Positions 10,458 through 19,637 of a stretch of DNA of 64,000 bases are shown here, piece after piece. This DNA is from Clytia hemisphaerica (lineage: Eukaryota > Cnidaria > Hydrozoa > Leptothecata > Clytiidae). The position numbers were made by a program, and so were the translations under genes. A model generated the notes under the pieces. The model saw only the letters and a list, made by a program, of their open reading frames with translations, was not told where the DNA came from and made no database searches. The stretch is taken from the NCBI GenBank assembly GCA_902728285.1, contig CACVBU010000982.1, forward strand, positions 379,912-443,911, read 5' to 3'. How positions within the stretch are numbered: position 1 is the stretch's first letter; every line of letters starts with the position of its first letter.

Positions 10458-11609
10458 TCACTTTCTAGTATTTCCATCAGCACAATTATTTTTACGTTTT
10501 TTAGGTGTCGCACTGGAATTTTTCTTTACAAATCGAGAATAACTTAGTTGAAGAATCCTTTTTAGCTCTTCACTTGATTCATTAATTTGAATAAATTGGA
10601 TTTGAAAATGTTGAAATTCTTTTTCCCGAAACTCTAAATAAAAAAACTTAACATATTTTTCAAGTTCAAAAATATTATCAAACTTTAAAAGGCACGAAGC
10701 TCCATCTCCATTTTCAACTAGTAATCCACGGCTGTCCCGGCTGTGTGAATCAAAGACAAAGAAACATTGGGACCTTTTCATAATAGCTATAGTAAAACCA
10801 CCAATAATCATTAAGGTATTAAATTCAGGACTTTGAGTAGTACTCAGTGGAATTTGAAGCATGGGGTAGTCATCAATTAGTTTAGCTTCGCCAGTCTCTA
10901 AATTTAAAAAGTTAAGTTCGGTGATAATACCGTTAGTTTCGATAAATCGTGGCATTTCATCGACAGATAAATAATCATTTGTATTCAACAACTTATACAA
11001 CCTATCACCTTCAATTAAAATTCTATCTAGGTCTGTAGTTTTCCAAATAGAAACACGTCGAAAATGAGACCAGAATATCGCATACAAAGAATTTGCACTA
11101 CATTGTGTTCCTGCGGTTTGCCCAAATAAATCTATGTTAGCCTGGTTAAAGGAACCTAAAACAGCTTTAGATACTTGATAATTAGTCACGTCTGTAAAAT
11201 CAATGTACGTAGCAGACCCTTGATCACTTTTGTTTTCTTTAGTTGTTCTTGGACCTGGGTTTAGTTCAATATCACCTGATAATAGTAGGGTATAGTTAAC
11301 TTTGAGAAAAGTAAGGTTTGGATCTCCTGAATTAAACGCTGCATTTGGATATTGAAAAAAAATACCATTTTTTGAAAGATGGACAAAATCTAGGTGTGTC
11401 TGAAAAAAAGTTGTCTCATACGACTTAGGAATTGCAAAGAAAAGAAGTGCAAAAAGGGCTAAAAATCTGATTGGTTTCAATAGTTTAGTAAAAGCATTGT
11501 CTGAAAGGTTAGAACCAATTTTAATAGATTTAGAAATACCTTTCACATTTCTCTGAGCTGTTAGAGCAAAACTTCCTATACACACACGATATGCCTCTAT
11601 AGATATCAT
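10458..11609 (-). CDS. Helentron cysteine-protease-like ORF1 with N-terminal 2A motif
   Basis: The ORF encodes 383 residues. A hydrophobic segment at about residues 46-61 (IRFLALFALLFFAIP) could be a membrane or signal segment. A 2A-type motif, GDIELNPGP, ends at Pro120. The part after it looks like a papain-like or OTU/tegument-type cysteine protease: a Gln-containing box then Cys in GQTAGTQCSANSLYAIF (Cys170) and a late Asp/His box FDSHSRD (His289). Helentrons often carry OTU-like proteases, so the context fits, but the assignment rests on motif shape. The C-terminus is basic (KKNSSATPKKRKNN). The UGA stop is followed in the same frame by the repeat linker and Rep, so ORF1 may be the front of a polyprotein. 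A 2A event would release residues 1-119 from the protease. Confidence 0.75.
   Translation of the reverse strand: MISIEAYRVCIGSFALTAQRNVKGISKSIKIGSNLSDNAFTKLLKPIRFLALFALLFFAIPKSYETTFFQTHLDFVHLSKNGIFFQYPNAAFNSGDPNLTFLKVNYTLLLSGDIELNPGPRTTKENKSDQGSATYIDFTDVTNYQVSKAVLGSFNQANIDLFGQTAGTQCSANSLYAIFWSHFRRVSIWKTTDLDRILIEGDRLYKLLNTNDYLSVDEMPRFIETNGIITELNFLNLETGEAKLIDDYPMLQIPLSTTQSPEFNTLMIIGGFTIAIMKRSQCFFVFDSHSRDSRGLLVENGDGASCLLKFDNIFELEKYVKFFYLEFREKEFQHFQIQFIQINESSEELKRILQLSYSRFVKKNSSATPKKRKNNCADGNTRK
11250..11273 (-). other. 2A ribosome-skipping motif DIELNPGP
   Basis: The codons read Asp-Ile-Glu-Leu-Asn-Pro-Gly-Pro, an exact D(V/I)ExNPGP match, preceded by Leu-Leu-Leu-Ser-Gly as in active 2A peptides. 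Such motifs make the ribosome omit the Gly-Pro bond. They are known in RNA viruses, in trypanosome and animal non-LTR retrotransposons and in sea-urchin immune genes, where an N-terminal 2A can also act as a targeting signal. Confidence 0.85.
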
Positions 11610-11680
11610 ATTGCAGTTCTGTAAGCTTTAGCAAAAGTAACGTGGAACGTTTTATAAAGAAGTATATGAATATTTGTATA

Positions 11681-11830
11681 GGTACGGATTTTCCTTCGCA
11701 CAAGTTTCTGGGTGCGGATTTTCCTTCGCACAAGTTTCTAGGTGCGGATTTCCCTTCGCACAAGTTTCTAGGTGCGGATTACCCTTCGCACAAGTTTCAA
11801 GACGTGCGGATTTCCCTTCGCACAATTCAA
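11681..11830. repeat. Five-unit 30 bp hairpin array at the 5' end of the Helentron
   Basis: The units 11681, 11711, 11741, 11771 and 11801 are each 30 bp and of the form GGTGCGGATTTCCCTTCGCA plus CAAGTTTCTA. Each contains GTGCGGA...TTCGCAC, able to form a 7 bp stem with a short loop. The array lies about 70 bp upstream of the ORF1 start. Repeated hairpins at a transposon end could be Rep or host-factor binding sites, or an expanded terminal hairpin. The coding look of the minus strand (repeated CEGKSAPRNL) is a by-product. Confidence 0.9.
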
Positions 11831-13610
11831 TATTATAATAGTCAATTTAATTTGATTCAATAATAGTTTGTATATATACAGTAAGTTCAGTAGATATAAT
11901 AGGTTCAAGGTTAAGCAGGTTAAGCAAGTTAAGTAGGTTTAATAAGCTTTGTAAGAGGATGCAAGGAGCTCGCATGCAACCTCTGGGTTTTGTAGCTGCT
12001 TGTCTGATATTGAACACAGACAAGCTTATGCTATCTTTTCTTTGTAGCTTATGCAACTGAGGTAAAATTACAATTGCTGCTATCTTTTTTTAACACTAAT
12101 AAAAAGCCAGTACACTGTTAAAAAAGGCAGGAAAGAAATCTCACCTTGATGATTGAAAAAAGTGTACAAATTCTCATTCCAGCAAAGCCAGCCAGATCTT
12201 TCTTTTAATTTTCACAACTGTAGTGGCAACTTATTGGGAAGCTAATACATTTTTAGCAGAAAATCATGCTATCATGAATACAGAGATAGCGCATTATTCG
12301 GGAGATAAAAGAAGCTGATGCAATAATCCCAATGGCTGATGCAATCGCGCGCGTTTTTTATCCCGGTGTTTACTCGAAAAGAAATCCGTGCAAATATCGG
12401 GAAATCGGATTTTTTTTTTGCCGTCTTATGATGATGGTGATGGAAGAAAATTTTACCTATTTGAATGCTCAGCTTACAGCCTAGACTAATGTTAAATTTC
12501 GTTACCGCGCAAATTCGTCACATTTTGTCTCGATAACCTCATAACTACGGAACTTATCGTTAGAGGCAATCGAGCAAGAACAATAGAAAAAATCTTTATT
12601 TGGCTCTGTAGAAAAATTGCAAAATAGAAACTCGCTTAAATTCACAATACTGATTCTTTACCCCAAAACGAAACTTTTCTATTTTGTAAATCTTTCTTAC
12701 ACTTCCCCATACGTAAAATATAGAGTACTTTCGTTTTCCCCCCAAACTTACGAGGGAAAAAAGTTAAGACCGCGTGTTGTCCTCGCGGACTTTCCCAGCG
12801 TAATTTATTTGTGTGATGTCATAATGTTATTGTTCTCTTCTCAGATTATTACTGACGGCACTTCAATCGCTTACGGGATTGGACAATGGTTGACAATTGA
12901 TCGTGACGTATACAACAATTCGATGACGCGGACGAATGAAAGTTCATTTTGGGTGGCTTGATAACACTCGTAAATTCTTTATTTTTCTAGTGTATTTTGT
13001 TTTTTCGTTTTAGAAGAAATACTATACGGTAGAAAATAAGGTTTTATACTATTATTTTTAAATTTGATATTTTAAATGCCTATTATAAAGAAAAATTCGT
13101 AAGTGGGCGGAAAAATAAAAACGCCTTTGTTTTGAACGCCCGACTGCAAAAATCTCGGGATTCTGGGACTTCTTTTGAGACGGGGGTTAGACATGAAAAC
13201 AAAGAGCTAAGTAGAATAGTAGAATCGACTTTTTTTCAGTGTAAAGTATTTTTGTAATTAAACATTATATTTAGCAAATATATTGAAAAGTAATATTTCG
13301 TTATAAACAAAGATAACTTGTTCGGAAATAAAAAGTCTTCATTCTTCAACCCCCGGATTTTTCATCGCATAATTTCTACGGGAAATCGAAAGTAATTTCA
13401 TTCGGCTTGTGATGTTTGAGAGCTTGGATGTTGGGAAGCTGCAGGAATAAAGGTAAACAAATTATAGTCTTTTTTCTGAAAGAAAAATTAACATTAGTCT
13501 AGGCTGGCTTAGGCTGACCAATTAGTTGGAAGCCAGTTATAATGACCTTTGAATGCAGTTAATTAAGTGAAATTTTGATCAATTATTGTGGAATTTGAAG
13601 TTTTAAGAAG
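11831..13610. other. Spacer without a supported gene
   Basis: A short degenerate repeat of TTAAGCAGG-like 9-mers lies at about 11905-11940. A 114-codon plus-strand frame at 12617-12961 has no recognisable domain and no supporting splice or codon signal. A run of nine T precedes 12420. Otherwise nothing is recognised; part of the stretch may be the 5' flank of the SWIM/YqaJ element gene. Confidence 0.5.
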
Positions 13611-15411
13611 ATGGATTACAACACTGTGAAAAAAATGAAAGTTAATGAGCTGAAAAGTTTTCTCAGACTTCGAGACATGAGACTTTCTGGGAATAAAGAA
13701 AACCTCAGAGCTAGAGTGTTGGTTGCAATTGAAAATGGGGTGAAGCCTGTAAAAACTGCAGAGGAAATTGAAGGAGAACTGCTCAGAGAATATAATGATA
13801 AACTGACATGCAAAGGTATCTCAATCCCCGATCCATTCAATCTTCAAGATGGTTGGAAACCTGAAGCAATTGGAGTCAAGGAGTGGCCAATGATATCAAC
13901 ATTATATATCATAAAATTTCTTATGTTGGATGAAACCATCGGAGACTTGAATGACTACAAGAAGTCTAAAGCATATAGCTATTTCGAGAGAGGATGGCTT
14001 GGAAAGATAGACTTTTATCCCTTGAAAGACACACCATTTTGTCTGATGAGAACTGATTGCCGTCCATCACAGAGAATATCAGACACTCTTCATAAACTTT
14101 GGCTGCTTTTTTTCAAAGGACACAGGAAATGTGCTTGAAGCCCACTGTACATGTATGGCAGGTATGGGTTCTTCCTGTAATCATGTTGCTGCTGCCTTGT
14201 TTCGCATTGAGGCAGCTATGCGTTATGGTTTGTCAAATCCGTCATCAACATCTCTACCAAACGAATGGCTACCTAATCGTAATGAGGTACAACCATCTAA
14301 AGCAAAGAATATTGATTTTAATAGGGATGATTTTGCTAAGCGAGGCAAGTCGAGAAAGAAGCTTTTTAGTACCCCTAAGAAGAATTATCATCCATTACCG
14401 ATAAAAAGAAAAACTACAAAAACACTATCTTTTGAAAAAATTGTGGAAACGCTAAAAGAAAAAGACCTAATGAAGGACACCACACTCTCAACAGCAGCTC
14501 CTCAACCTGAGATAGACTTTGTTGTTGAATCTGTAAGAAAACCAGATCACGTTTCAGATTTACCATGTATTGATGATGTTATTGTTGTTGAATCTGTAAG
14601 AAAACCAGATCACGTTTCAAATTTACCATGTATTGATGATGTTATTTTAACCTCGAAATCGACAGATGAATTTCTGACAAATGTTACCAATGATTTGACA
14701 AATGATATTATTGATAAAATTGAGGTAGCTACTAAAGGACAGAGTACCAATGAACTATGGTATCAACATAGAAAAAGTGTCATAACTGCTTCTAAAGTGC
14801 ATGAAGTGAAAACTAAAATGGAGACTATAATAAAAGGATATCAGAAAGGGGATGAACGAAGTGAAGTTTTAATGTGGAGTTTAACGAAAAAAATAGCTGG
14901 GTTTACTTTCTTAAACCCAAATAATCCTGCATTGAAATATGGTAGAGAAATGGAGGGAATGGCATCTTCAAAACTTCTTGATTTTCTAAAAACTAAACAT
15001 AAAGGAGCCAAAATCAGAGACTGTGGTTTGCTTCTTCACAAGAATAAACCTTTTATTGGAGCTAGTCCTGATGGCATATTTTCATGTGATTGCTGTAAGG
15101 AGGAAGTGTGTATCGAAATCAAATGTCCGTATTCAATAAGCTACCTTTCCCCGACTGATGAAAATGCAAAGCTTCGTTACATGATAAAAACTGACCAAGG
15201 ACTGAGATTGAGAGAATCTCATCAATATTTCAGCCAGTGTCAATTTCAAATGGGTGTGTGGAACTTGAAAAAATGTTTCTTTTTCGTTTATACTGCCCAT
15301 GGTTTTATATTAAATGAAATTAGATTTGATACCAATTTTTTTTCTGAGTTGTCAGAAAAGTGTAGTAATTTTTATAAAGAATATTATTTACCATCAATTT
15401 TCTTAGCTTGA
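13611..15411 (+). pseudogene. SAP-SWIM-YqaJ nuclease gene of a mobile-element family, one frameshift
   Basis: Two overlapping frames form one intronless gene of about 600 codons. The order is: SAP DNA-binding motif (about residues 9-42, MKVNELKSFLRLRDMRLSG), the family-specific segment before the zinc finger (KAYSYFERGW...CRPSQRISDTLHKLW), a SWIM zinc finger CxCx7CxH (14146-14184, CTCMAGMGSSCNH), a linker with a duplicated 21-residue unit, and a YqaJ/lambda-exonuclease-type nuclease core. The core shows VITASKV, GREMEG, GASPDG, CIEIKCP and the Gln-rich SQCQFQMG, so its catalytic Glu, Asp and ExK residues are present. Such SWIM-YqaJ proteins occur in many copies in invertebrate and fish genomes and probably belong to DNA transposons or domesticated relatives. 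The frame is broken at the seven-T run at about 14107-14113; one T fewer restores the family reading. It could be a real lesion or a homopolymer sequencing error. Confidence 0.88.
14521..14646 (+). repeat. 63 bp in-frame tandem duplication
   Basis: Bases 14521-14583 are repeated at 14584-14646 with one base change (Asp to Asn). Each encodes 21 residues beginning VVESVRKPDHVS. It lies in the linker between the SWIM finger and the nuclease core and is evidently recent. Confidence 0.95.
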
Positions 15412-16099
15412 TATTCTTAAAGGCAAATTATAATCTTTTGAAACTTTTGGAAGTCTCTACACCCTGTTGAGAATTAAAAAGAAGCAAGATTCAACTTTTT
15501 CAACGACAAGATCCAATTCAAGATTCAACTTTTTTATTCAGTCTTTTGTTTGAAAAATAAGATTACAAAAAAAACATTTTTAAAAAGGTTTTATGTACAT
15601 GTAGTATATATTTTTATTTTTACACATTCTTTCCATTCTTTACAGGCTTTTTTAATTCAAATTTGTCATTAATTTTTCAAGAAAGTTGTCTTTTTATGTT
15701 TGTTACTCTTGGGCTTTATTCACTCTTTATTTTTTTGTATTTTCAAATAAATTTCCTTTGTTTTTAAGCCATTGAAATAGGGATTTGATTTTGAAGGTGG
15801 GCTCAAAGTTAAAACTACATTCATTTAAATTTTTTTTAAACTTATCTATTGTCAATTGTGTTGAAATTTATTGACAATCAACTATTCGTCTTTTGTTCTA
15901 TATGACATTTTAAAAGAGTAAAGTATACTAGTCTTTTTTATTTACTCATATCACTCTTTTTATTAGGATCTTTATAACAGTGAAAAAATTCTTTTAATTT
16001 CTCTTGATGAGAGATCAATTTAATTATTTTGTTGTTCTCGCCCAGTCCCTTATTATAGGCGGTAATCACTCAAAGGAAATTAATTTTGGTTTGGCAATT
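15412..16099. other. Gene-free AT-rich stretch
   Basis: The 3' flank of the SWIM/YqaJ gene. T-rich, with no inverted repeat or coding frame recognised. Confidence 0.5.
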
Positions 16100-16402
16100 T
16101 GATAATTGCACATAGGTCCCAAGACATCTGACATGTCAGAACATTTTTTTCTTTGAAATCTTGTCACCGAAATTCAATCTTTTGAAAAAGCGTCTTTTTT
16201 ATTCATGTTACCGATGCCGAAGCATTTCTCTGTTCAAAGTTTGTTGATTTGTTATTTAAAATGATAATTGCACATAGGTCCCAAGACATCTGACGTGTCA
16301 GAACATTTTTTTCTTTGAAATCTTGTCACCGAAATTCAATCTTTTGAAAAAGCGTCTTTTTTATTCATGTTACCGATGCCGAAGCATTTCTCTGTTCAAA
16401 GT
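16100..16402. repeat. Tandem duplication, 162 bp period
   Basis: The ~141 bp block at 16100-16240 (TGATAATTGCACATAGGTCC ... CTCTGTTCAAAG) recurs at 16262-16402 with one visible mismatch (ACATGTC versus ACGTGTC). The 21 bases between are unique. A recent local duplication. Confidence 0.95.
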
Positions 16403-19055
16403 TTTTTTCCCCAAGTTTATTTTTTCCCCTGCGTAAAGAACATAAAGGGATGTTTTGGAGTTTTTATAAGATACTTCAGTAATTGGTCATTTAAATTAAT
16501 AGAGATGACGCGTTCTTTAGAAAAAGTAACAAAATTGTTGTATTTTTTCCGGCCCCTCATTTATTAATTTTCAAAATATTCCCAGTTACCAAACAAAAAG
16601 TCCCTTGTTTTGCTCTTTTGAATAAAAAAGAGTCGTTGCAATAAACAGACTGTACCTTTATGATCATAAAGGTTGGTGAGTCCAGTCAAAACACAGATTT
16701 GATCTGCAGCGTCACGCTTCACCTTGCAATAGCCGTCCCCCCCCCCCGATAATTAATTTTTCGAAAATTTTCCACCCAGGACATTCTTATTCCAACCCCC
16801 CTCCCCCGCTTATTAATTTTTGGGAAAATATTTTTGAAAGTTCCCCCTGCTTATTCCAAGCCCCCCCGGCTATTAGGTACCCGAGAGTAGTTAACTCAAA
16901 TTGAAACAAACCATTGCCAAACAAACTCTACTGTAGACATACTGATTTTTTTGATAAAATAATTCTTAACCAAAAAGATGAAATTAAGAATTACAAAAAA
17001 TAGACAAAATGTAAAAACAACACAAAAATAATGGTTTCCTATGCTACAAATGATTAATTATGGCTAATATAGAATTTTCTTTGAGCCTGGGCAAATAGGG
17101 TTAAAAGAAAAATCAAGTTAAAAATATAAAAAACTTTGTAAATTTCAAACTCAAAAATCAAAACACAAGACCCATGAAGGTAGAAAGTACCCAAAAATAT
17201 TAATATAATAGTTTAAACTATCACTGCTTTGGAAGCAAAAGGTTAAGTTTTAGAATGCTTTTTCTGAGTGCTGTAAAAAATCAGTGAACAAAATAGAAGA
17301 AAAAAGTCTGGACTAAATCTTGCAATAAAAAAGGTCCAATCGAAGATCATTAACACAAGATATTGATATAAAATTTACATACACTAAATGTTGACAGATC
17401 AACTAAATTAAAATCTATTCTGTATTTATTTTTTTTGCCTCCTTGAATAAAAGAGGCTTCAGATTACATAAAGCAGCACAAATTTTAACACAACAAGCCA
17501 GGGTCACGAAAACACAAAATTGCTTTAAAGATTACACGTGGTCTAGATAACTTTATTAAATAGATATTTCATGGAAATATATAAATAGTAATAATAAAAG
17601 AGCATTAGAATAAATAAAAAATACTTTTATCAATCTCCTAGGTTTTTGCGTACGTGACATTTTCAGATCTGATATGCAGCTGAAATGCCGTTGCCGCAAA
17701 GTTCAATGCGATTATCATTTTTAAAAATAATACAATAAGTTGGTTAATTTCTTTTGTTCTAAATTTGTATAAAATTCAAGGTATGTCTCTTCTCAAATTA
17801 ATTAACGTTTGAATGCAGCAGTAGTTTTAAAGTGAAAAAAGCGATCTTTGTTACCAAGTAGAAGGCGTAAAAAGTAGAATTTGTCATTCTTCAATCAATC
17901 GGAACACAATTTGGTTATGATGCATAATATTACCTTAAACTCCAATTCTTCGAGGTAGGCATACAACTTTTGTTTCAACATTTGCTAACGTTATATGAAC
18001 GTTAAAGAACGTCAGATAGACGTTGTTATGACGTTTGGTACCAGCTGGCTCGGAGACTCCTTTAGACTCATTACCTGAATTACCTGAATTACCCTCCATG
18101 TATCTTCCAAAGTATCCAATTTTTCACTTTTTACACCTTTTAAAACACCTTAAAACGATATCTAATTACCTATAACCTTATTGAATTTCTCTGTCCCCAA
18201 AGTCGTAAAATGCTCGTTTACATACTACTTACTGGATTTATTTCACTGACCTTGATATATCCCTCGACCAAGCTATATCTGCCCTCTTTGATTGGTTATT
18301 TTTTGGAATTGGTACCCGAGAGGAAAGCCATTGCAATGTTAAAAATATTGATGTCAGACGGCGCTACATCATCAAAAGTAATTCGAGGAAACGTAGATCT
18401 AGCACTCTCGATGTATTTTCACCGCTATTGAGTAATGCCGCCATTAGGGTACCGATTTCAAAGAAACTCCGATCAAACAAAGGTTGACCAGGATTGAGTA
18501 ACTTGGTCCAGGGATATTTAAAGGTCGGTGGTTTATTTAGGCAAAAAGGGGTACGGGGATGTGCAGCCGGTCAGGGTAACTTTTCCACTTCCATGAGTTC
18601 CAAGTAGGTTCAAAAAACAAAAAAATATTAAGATTGGTCCCAGGTAGTACCTTTTTGGGGATAATTTTGGAAAAAACGGAAAACTCTGAGGAAAATTTTG
18701 AATTTCAGTCCCATTCAGGGTCACTTTTTTGCCAATTTTGGCGAAATTGTCAAAAAATAAAGAACCCTGAATCTACTTGCTGAGATATATGGTTTTAAGA
18801 TTATTCTAGCAAATGCAATTTCGAGCCGGATGCTCTACCACTTCACTACCATCGCAGATAAACAAAAGGATCGTACTAGCCCTTATTTTCAGAAAATGAT
18901 TGTTTTCACTTGCAGGAATTTATCGTTTTGAAGTTCTTTTTTGTGAATTGAATTAATTTTAGGATCTTCTCAATTGGAAATATTTTTCAAAAATCTTACT
19001 GAAAGCTTAAAGAAATTAATAGTTTAAAGATAATTTTGAAAAATAAATAAAGTAC
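16403..19055. other. Gene-free stretch with C-rich repeat fragments
   Basis: 16540-16880 carries several C-runs next to TTATTAATTTT; similar text recurs at 21935-22010, so it is a dispersed repeat. 18820-18860 contains CCGGATGCTCTACCACT, a minus-strand remnant of the tRNA-SINE head seen complete at 41033-41289. Several frames of 60-75 codons show no domain. No gene supported. Confidence 0.5.
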
Positions 19056-19340
19056 ACCCCTTTCTCACAGACCCAGTAGGATTTTTTCAGCCATTGGGGA
19101 TAAAAATAACGGACTAAAACTCAATTGGGATTGATATTCCCATATTTTTTATGACCGGTAATTTCAATTCTTTTGTTTAGTGGGGATTGTGAATAATATG
19201 GTAAATATTTTGCAGTGAGGATTGGTTTATTTGATCATTTTCAGTGGGGACAAAAATTTGAGGATAATTTTCCACCGGGGAGGATATTTCAGCCAATTTT
19301 TCCAGTGGGAAATGGTCCCAGTGGGTTCGTAAGAAGGGGA
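19056..19340. mobile_element. MITE remnant, CACCCC(T)TCTCACAG ends
   Basis: The left end ACCCCTTTCTCACAGACCCA is matched imperfectly in reverse by the right end (TGGGTTCGTAAGAAGGGG). The interior repeats phrases like AGTGGGGA and CAGCCATTGGGG. The better-preserved relative is at 31612-31863. Confidence 0.6.
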
Positions 19341-19637
19341 GGGATGTAAAATGGTTTGAGGATCCCACTTGAATAAAGTTTCAAGGATCTTACTTGTGGA
19401 TACTGATGCTTTTCAAAATGATATTCCGAGAAGAAGTCTTTTCGACCTTTAGCAATCTTTTCATTCGGCTCAAAAAATATAAGTGTAGTTGCCGAAAGTA
19501 AAGAATATTATCGGCGATCCAAAAAATATCTGCAATCTGATTGGTTAAAAAGAGTACAATGTATCTTGCATTTTACATGTACAAAATATAAATTGACGAA
19601 AAGATGTTGTTGCATTGTAGCGGTAGCAGTAATCTAA

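Larger units (their letters stand above)
4618..11830 (-). mobile_element. Nearly intact Helentron-type rolling-circle transposon
   Basis: Three minus-strand ORFs in order 5' to 3' encode a cysteine-protease-like protein with a 2A motif, a HUH Rep, and a helicase with a C-terminal exonuclease-endonuclease-phosphatase (EEP) domain. A Rep-helicase core plus a protease and an endonuclease is the signature of the Helentron (Helitron2) branch of Helitrons. The reading frame from 11609 to 4765 is interrupted only twice: by a single UGA at 10458-10460 and by a one-base shift at the run at 8274-8279. A five-unit hairpin tandem array (11681-11830) marks the 5' side, and an AATAAA on the minus strand (TTTATT at 4618-4623) lies 3' of the last ORF. 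Exact termini were not found, so the limits given are approximate. The low number of lesions argues for a young copy, perhaps one able to encode its own proteins. Confidence 0.9.

Noticed and set aside
10287..10547. Hydrophobic plus-strand frame with FIVFIYLFFVLFMIG repeats
   Set aside because: Antisense reading of the 45 bp coding repeat; not a membrane protein.
11530..11763. Minus-strand frame with CEGKSAPRNL repeats
   Set aside because: Translation of the 30 bp hairpin array; overlaps ORF1 in another frame and shows no family.
12617..12961. 114-codon plus-strand frame
   Set aside because: No domain, low-complexity composition, no splice or start context of note.
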